Made by a program: the position numbers and the translations under genes. The notes beneath the pieces were generated by a model that did no database searches, was not told where the DNA came from, and saw nothing but the letters and a program-made list of their open reading frames with translations. A stretch of DNA of 45,769 nt from an uncultured Coriobacteriia bacterium. Lineage in GTDB: Bacteria; Actinomycetota; Coriobacteriia; Anaerosomatales; Anaerosomataceae. Numbering within the stretch: the stretch's first letter is position 1; each line of letters begins with the position of its first letter. Below, one piece after another: positions 42,279-45,769 of this stretch. The stretch covers positions 1 to 45,769 of the forward strand of contig CAKMKD010000113.1 in NCBI GenBank assembly GCA_927439865.1, written 5' to 3'.

Positions 42279-45200
42279 CTATCCGCCGAGCATCTCAACG
42301 CGTACTGCGTACGCTCCCGCACTCCCGCCAAGCGGCACGCGCAGGTCTGCCCGCTCGACGCCGTCCACGAGCACGCGCGAAACACCGCGATTGACGCCGC
42401 GGGGGTTCTGCACCTCGATGCTGTAGGTGGCGTCGCCCTCGCGGAACGTGACCGTCCACGACGTCCATGATTTCGGCACGCACGGGTCGATGCGAAGGTA
42501 CCGCTCGCCATTCTCGGCTTCCAGATACAGGCCGAGAATATTCTGCACCGCAACGCGGTAGTACCAGCTCGCCGAGCCGGTGTACCACGTCCAGCCGCCG
42601 CGTCCAACGTGCGGTTCCACGGCATAGACGTCGGCGGCGACCACGTACGGCTCGACGCGGTACTGATCGGCCGCTTCGCGGTCGAGCGCGTGGTTGATCG
42701 GGTTAATGAGGTCAAGCAGCGCCACGGCCTCGTCGCCGTCGCCCATGAGCGCGTAGGCGAGCGCCACCCAGATCGCGGCGTGCGTGTACTGGCCGCCGTT
42801 CTCCCTAACGCCGGGCACGTACCCCTTGATGTAGCCGGGATCGTGCTCCATGTGGTCGAATGGCGGCGTCAGCAGCGCGACGAGACCATCGTCCCAGCGC
42901 ACGAGCTTCTCCTCCACGCTCTGGATCGCCCGCTGCGCCCGCTGTGTGCTGCCCTGGCCCGAGACCATCGCCCATGCCTGTGCGATCGCGTCGATGCGGC
43001 ACTCCTCGGCGGCGCCCGTGCCAAGCGGCGTGCCGTCGTCGAAGAACGCGCGACGGTACCACGCGCCGTCCCACGCCTCGCGCTCCACTGCGGCGATGAG
43101 CGCAGCAGCGTGATCGCGCATGCGAGTGGCGGCTTCGGCATCGCCGCGCGACTCGGCAAGGGGAGCGAATGAGCGCAGCACGACGTCGAGGAACCACGCC
43201 ATCCACACGCTCTCGCCGGTACCGCCGATGCCAACGCGGTTCATGCCGTCGTTCCAGTCGCCGCCGCCCATGAGCGGCAGGTCGTGCGCGCCGGTGGGCA
43301 TGCTGACGTCGATTGCAGCCCGGCAGTGTTGGTAGACGCTCGCGAGCTGCACGGAGGGCTGCACCTGCAGGTACAGGTCTTCGCGTCCCTCGGGAACCGG
43401 TGGGCCCTCGAGGTAGGGGACTTCGACATCGAGCACCGAGGTGTCACCGGTAGCGCGAATGTACTCGGCAGTCACGAACGGCAGCCAGAGGCGGTCATCT
43501 GCGAAGAGCGTGCGCACGCCGCGTCCGGAGATCGGCTGCCACCAGTGCAGCACGTCGCCTTCGGGGAACTGGTGCCTCGCGGCCTCGATGATGTGCTCGC
43601 GCACGAGGTCGGCGCGCGAGTAGATGAGCGCGAGGCAGTCCTGCAGCTGGTCGCGGAAGCCGAACGCGCCGCTCGACTGGTACGTTGCGGTGCGCCCCCA
43701 GAACCGGCACGCGAGCGCCTGGTAGAGCGCCGCGCCGTTCACCATCCGGTCGAGCTCCGCATCGGGAGTGGAGGCCTCGATGGTGTTGAGCGTGCCGCTC
43801 CACCGCGCGCGGACCTCGGCGAGCTCGGCATCGACAGCGCCGCTCACGCGGAGCCGCTCCACCAACGCATGAGCCTCTTCAACGGTTTCGGTCTGGCCGA
43901 GGAAGAACGTGATGGACGTTGACTCATCCGGCTCGAGCACGAGCTTGCGCATGATCGCGCCGCAGTTGTCGAGGAAGCGCCCCGTGCTGCCGCCGAGGGT
44001 ACGGCGGCGCATGGCGGCGGGATCTCGCGGATCCCCGTTGCGGCCGAGGAACTCGGTGCGGCTCGCGGTGAACGAGTCCACGCCGCAGTCGCACGCCAGG
44101 AAAGCCGGGCGCCCCGGGAAGTCGACGTTGAACCAGTTGTGCGCCATGAGCATTCGCGCATCGGCATCCCACCAGGTCACCACGCGCTGCTGCGCCTTGC
44201 TGCGCGAATCGCCGATGGCCCACTCGATGAAGTGCGTCACCGAGAGGTGCCTGCGACGACCAGAGGTGTTCGTAAGGCCTACCCGCACGAGGCGCACCGG
44301 GTCATCCGCGGCCACAAACCAGTCGATCTCGTGACGCACGCCGTGACAGGCGTGCTCGAAGCGGGTGTAGCCGCGTCCGTGGCGGATAACGTGTGGCGCT
44401 TCGTCGCGAACCGGTTGCAGCGTCGGGCTCCAGACCTCGCCCGTCGCCTCGTCGCGCACGTAGAACGCCTCGCCGGTGCCGTCGCTTACAGGGTCGTTGT
44501 TCCAGGTGGTGATGCGGTTCTCGTGGCTGTTCTCGGCCCAGGTGCAGCCGATGCCGGCCTCCGAGACGAGCGCGCCGAAGCGAGGGTTCGCGACGACGTT
44601 CACCCACGGCGCGGGCGTCGTGTCGCCTCCCTCGAGGACGATCACGTACTCGCCGGTCTCGGGATCGAAGCCGCCGTACCCGTTATCGTGCTCGAGGACC
44701 GGCCGCAGGAATTCCGGCTCGGGGTCGTTCACGATCGGCGTGTCCGCGATGAGCATGTCCGGCTCGGCCTCGTGGACAGCACGCAGATTGAGGTGCAGGC
44801 CGATAGGACCGCCATCACCGGTGAGGACCGCGCGCGCCATGCTGTCGAGCAGGTTCCGGACGTCGGCCGGCACCTGGTCGGCAACGCGAAGGTGCACGCC
44901 GCCGGGCTTGTCGTGCAGCTGCAGCGCGTGACCCGTCCTGAGCAGCATGCGCAGCCGCCCGTCGAGCTCCGAGGCGTACGCGCTCGGTTTGGTGTTGAGG
45001 ATGACGAGGTCGCACTCGAAGCCCTTCGAGCGCCAGTACTGGTGGGCGAGCATCGCCTGACGAACCAGCGGCGTCTCTTCAAGGCGCTCGATCTTCACGA
45101 GCAGAATCGGATAGTCTCCCGAGATGCCGATGGACCACAGTCCCGAGATGGGCAGACGGTTCTCCACCTTCGTGAGCACCTTGAGTCGCGAACGGGGGTC

Positions 45201-45769
45201 GGTCAGCAGCAGGCGCGATGCGAGCCGCTGGAAGACGACCGCCTCCTCCGGCGTGATGCCGAGGTCGCGCAGCTCGATCTGACTCGAGGACCACGCCAGG
45301 TCGAGCGCCCGTTGCGCCGCGCGGATGTCGTGGTACCGCTCGGCGAGGGTGAGCGCGCCTTCGCGGGTCTCGGCAGCACCGGTGGTGAACGCGAGACGCG
45401 CGGACTCGCCCGGACCGATCTCTACTTTCTGCCTGATCGAGCAGATCGGGTCGATCACTGCGCCTACGGTACCGCTGAGCGGCTCGTTTCCCCAGATAGC
45501 ATGTGCGTTCGCCGGCGTATGCAGTCTGCCGAGAAACGCCTCGCGCCCTGTCTCATACTCCCAGTTGCAGTGCCCGCCGCCTTCGCACGCGAGCACGTGA
45601 AGTCCCCACGGCCGATCTTCGTGTGACGAGCGGGGCCGCCGTGAGAACAGGAGCGTGTCGAGATCCTCGACCGCCTCCGTCTCAACGAACAGGTTGCTGA
45701 ACGCTTTGTGCGCGTGGTCGTTCGCGCCCTCGGCAACATGCTCACGAACGACCGCATGCGCGAGCGCTT
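42279..45769 (-). CDS. GH94 glycoside phosphorylase-type protein (NdvB-like C-terminal part), 5' end outside the window
   Basis: The open frame continues to the window edge: upstream of the GTG at 45596 the same frame reads ALAHAVVREHVAEGAND and later FSNLFVETEAVEDL, then LLFSRRPRSSHED, matching the family. So only the last about 1,160 residues are present. The N-terminal part is a carbohydrate-binding beta-sandwich domain; the C-terminal (alpha/alpha)6 domain has the phosphorylase signature GGGDWNDGMNRVG with its catalytic aspartate, plus YIKGYVPGVRENGGQYTHAA. This combination occurs in cyclic beta-1,2-glucan synthases and cellobiose/cellodextrin-type phosphorylases. Whether a GT84 synthase domain precedes cannot be seen. 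Confidence 0.88.
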   Translation of the reverse strand, partial: ALAHAVVREHVAEGANDHAHKAFSNLFVETEAVEDLDTLLFSRRPRSSHEDRPWGLHVLACEGGGHCNWEYETGREAFLGRLHTPANAHAIWGNEPLSGTVGAVIDPICSIRQKVEIGPGESARLAFTTGAAETREGALTLAERYHDIRAAQRALDLAWSSSQIELRDLGITPEEAVVFQRLASRLLLTDPRSRLKVLTKVENRLPISGLWSIGISGDYPILLVKIERLEETPLVRQAMLAHQYWRSKGFECDLVILNTKPSAYASELDGRLRMLLRTGHALQLHDKPGGVHLRVADQVPADVRNLLDSMARAVLTGDGGPIGLHLNLRAVHEAEPDMLIADTPIVNDPEPEFLRPVLEHDNGYGGFDPETGEYVIVLEGGDTTPAPWVNVVANPRFGALVSEAGIGCTWAENSHENRITTWNNDPVSDGTGEAFYVRDEATGEVWSPTLQPVRDEAPHVIRHGRGYTRFEHACHGVRHEIDWFVAADDPVRLVRVGLTNTSGRRRHLSVTHFIEWAIGDSRSKAQQRVVTWWDADARMLMAHNWFNVDFPGRPAFLACDCGVDSFTASRTEFLGRNGDPRDPAAMRRRTLGGSTGRFLDNCGAIMRKLVLEPDESTSITFFLGQTETVEEAHALVERLRVSGAVDAELAEVRARWSGTLNTIEASTPDAELDRMVNGAALYQALACRFWGRTATYQSSGAFGFRDQLQDCLALIYSRADLVREHIIEAARHQFPEGDVLHWWQPISGRGVRTLFADDRLWLPFVTAEYIRATGDTSVLDVEVPYLEGPPVPEGREDLYLQVQPSVQLASVYQHCRAAIDVSMPTGAHDLPLMGGGDWNDGMNRVGIGGTGESVWMAWFLDVVLRSFAPLAESRGDAEAATRMRDHAAALIAAVEREAWDGAWYRRAFFDDGTPLGTGAAEECRIDAIAQAWAMVSGQGSTQRAQRAIQSVEEKLVRWDDGLVALLTPPFDHMEHDPGYIKGYVPGVRENGGQYTHAAIWVALAYALMGDGDEAVALLDLINPINHALDREAADQYRVEPYVVAADVYAVEPHVGRGGWTWYTGSASWYYRVAVQNILGLYLEAENGERYLRIDPCVPKSWTSWTVTFREGDATYSIEVQNPRGVNRGVSRVLVDGVERADLRVPLGGSAGAYAVRVEMLGG

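Noticed and set aside
44139-45626. 495-codon open frame antisense to the GH94 gene
   Set aside because: Arginine- and valine-rich antisense translation of a GC-rich gene whose own strand has clear family motifs.

Overview
The window is a chromosomal replication-origin region, very probably from a monoderm, fairly GC-rich actinobacterium. The gene set would fit a lineage near the Coriobacteriia, but that is inference. Supporting signs are the order rpmH-rnpA-yidD-yidC-jag / rsmG-parA-parB on one side and dnaA-dnaN-recF-DUF721-gyrB-gyrA on the other, frequent GTG/TTG starts behind strong AGGAGG-type ribosome sites, a secreted subtilase with cell-wall-binding type 2 repeats, and no outer-membrane genes.

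Layout. 1-4.4 kb (minus): an AddA/AddB-like recombination helicase-nuclease pair. The AddA-like gene breaks at the window edge, where its continuation appears on the opposite strand. 4.4-7.3 kb (minus): a YtxH-like protein, parB, parA and rsmG, with two parS sites inside the first codons of rsmG. 7.4-9.8 kb (minus): the rpmH operon (rpmH, rnpA, yidD, yidC, jag) with a consensus promoter and a terminator. 9.8-13 kb: a two-part origin. A 700-bp gene-free region full of DnaA boxes is followed by a GHKL-ATPase/winged-helix gene, then dnaA, then a 219-bp segment with DnaA boxes, a GC patch and a textbook DnaA-trio track just before dnaN. 13-20.9 kb (plus): dnaN, recF, a DUF721/DciA-like gene, gyrB, a two-helix membrane protein, gyrA. 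Genes on both sides point away from the origin, as expected for a bidirectional oriC.

21-25.2 kb (plus): a HAD phosphatase and a MacA/MacB-like export system of three coupled genes. 25.2-28.8 kb: a bifunctional-nuclease-family gene, tRNA-Ile(GAU) with promoter and terminator, and a large soluble multi-PAS histidine kinase. 28.8-33.2 kb (minus): an unknown anchored protein, then a self-regulated cassette: GbsR/MarR-type regulator, ABC ATPase, two ABC-2 permeases and a 44-residue membrane protein. Its promoter is buried in a perfect 11-bp inverted repeat. 33.3-38.1 kb (minus): an unusual-lipid cluster (FAD oxidoreductase, DUF1365, cyclopropane-synthase-like methyltransferase) followed by an internally shortened PEBP-family gene and a baeRF3-type release-factor homologue. 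38.2-45.8 kb: a short-chain dehydrogenase, the subtilase, a Gfo/Idh/MocA oxidoreductase and the 3' part of a large GH94 (NdvB-like) gene that runs off the window.

The best candidate for something undescribed is the ATPase/winged-helix gene at 10505-11344, which lies inside the origin between two DnaA-box clusters and 14 bp upstream of dnaA. Next come the local inversion at positions 1-66, the membrane protein between gyrB and gyrA, the two palindromes before gyrB, and the shortened PEBP protein. All calls come from reading the sequence; no database search was run.
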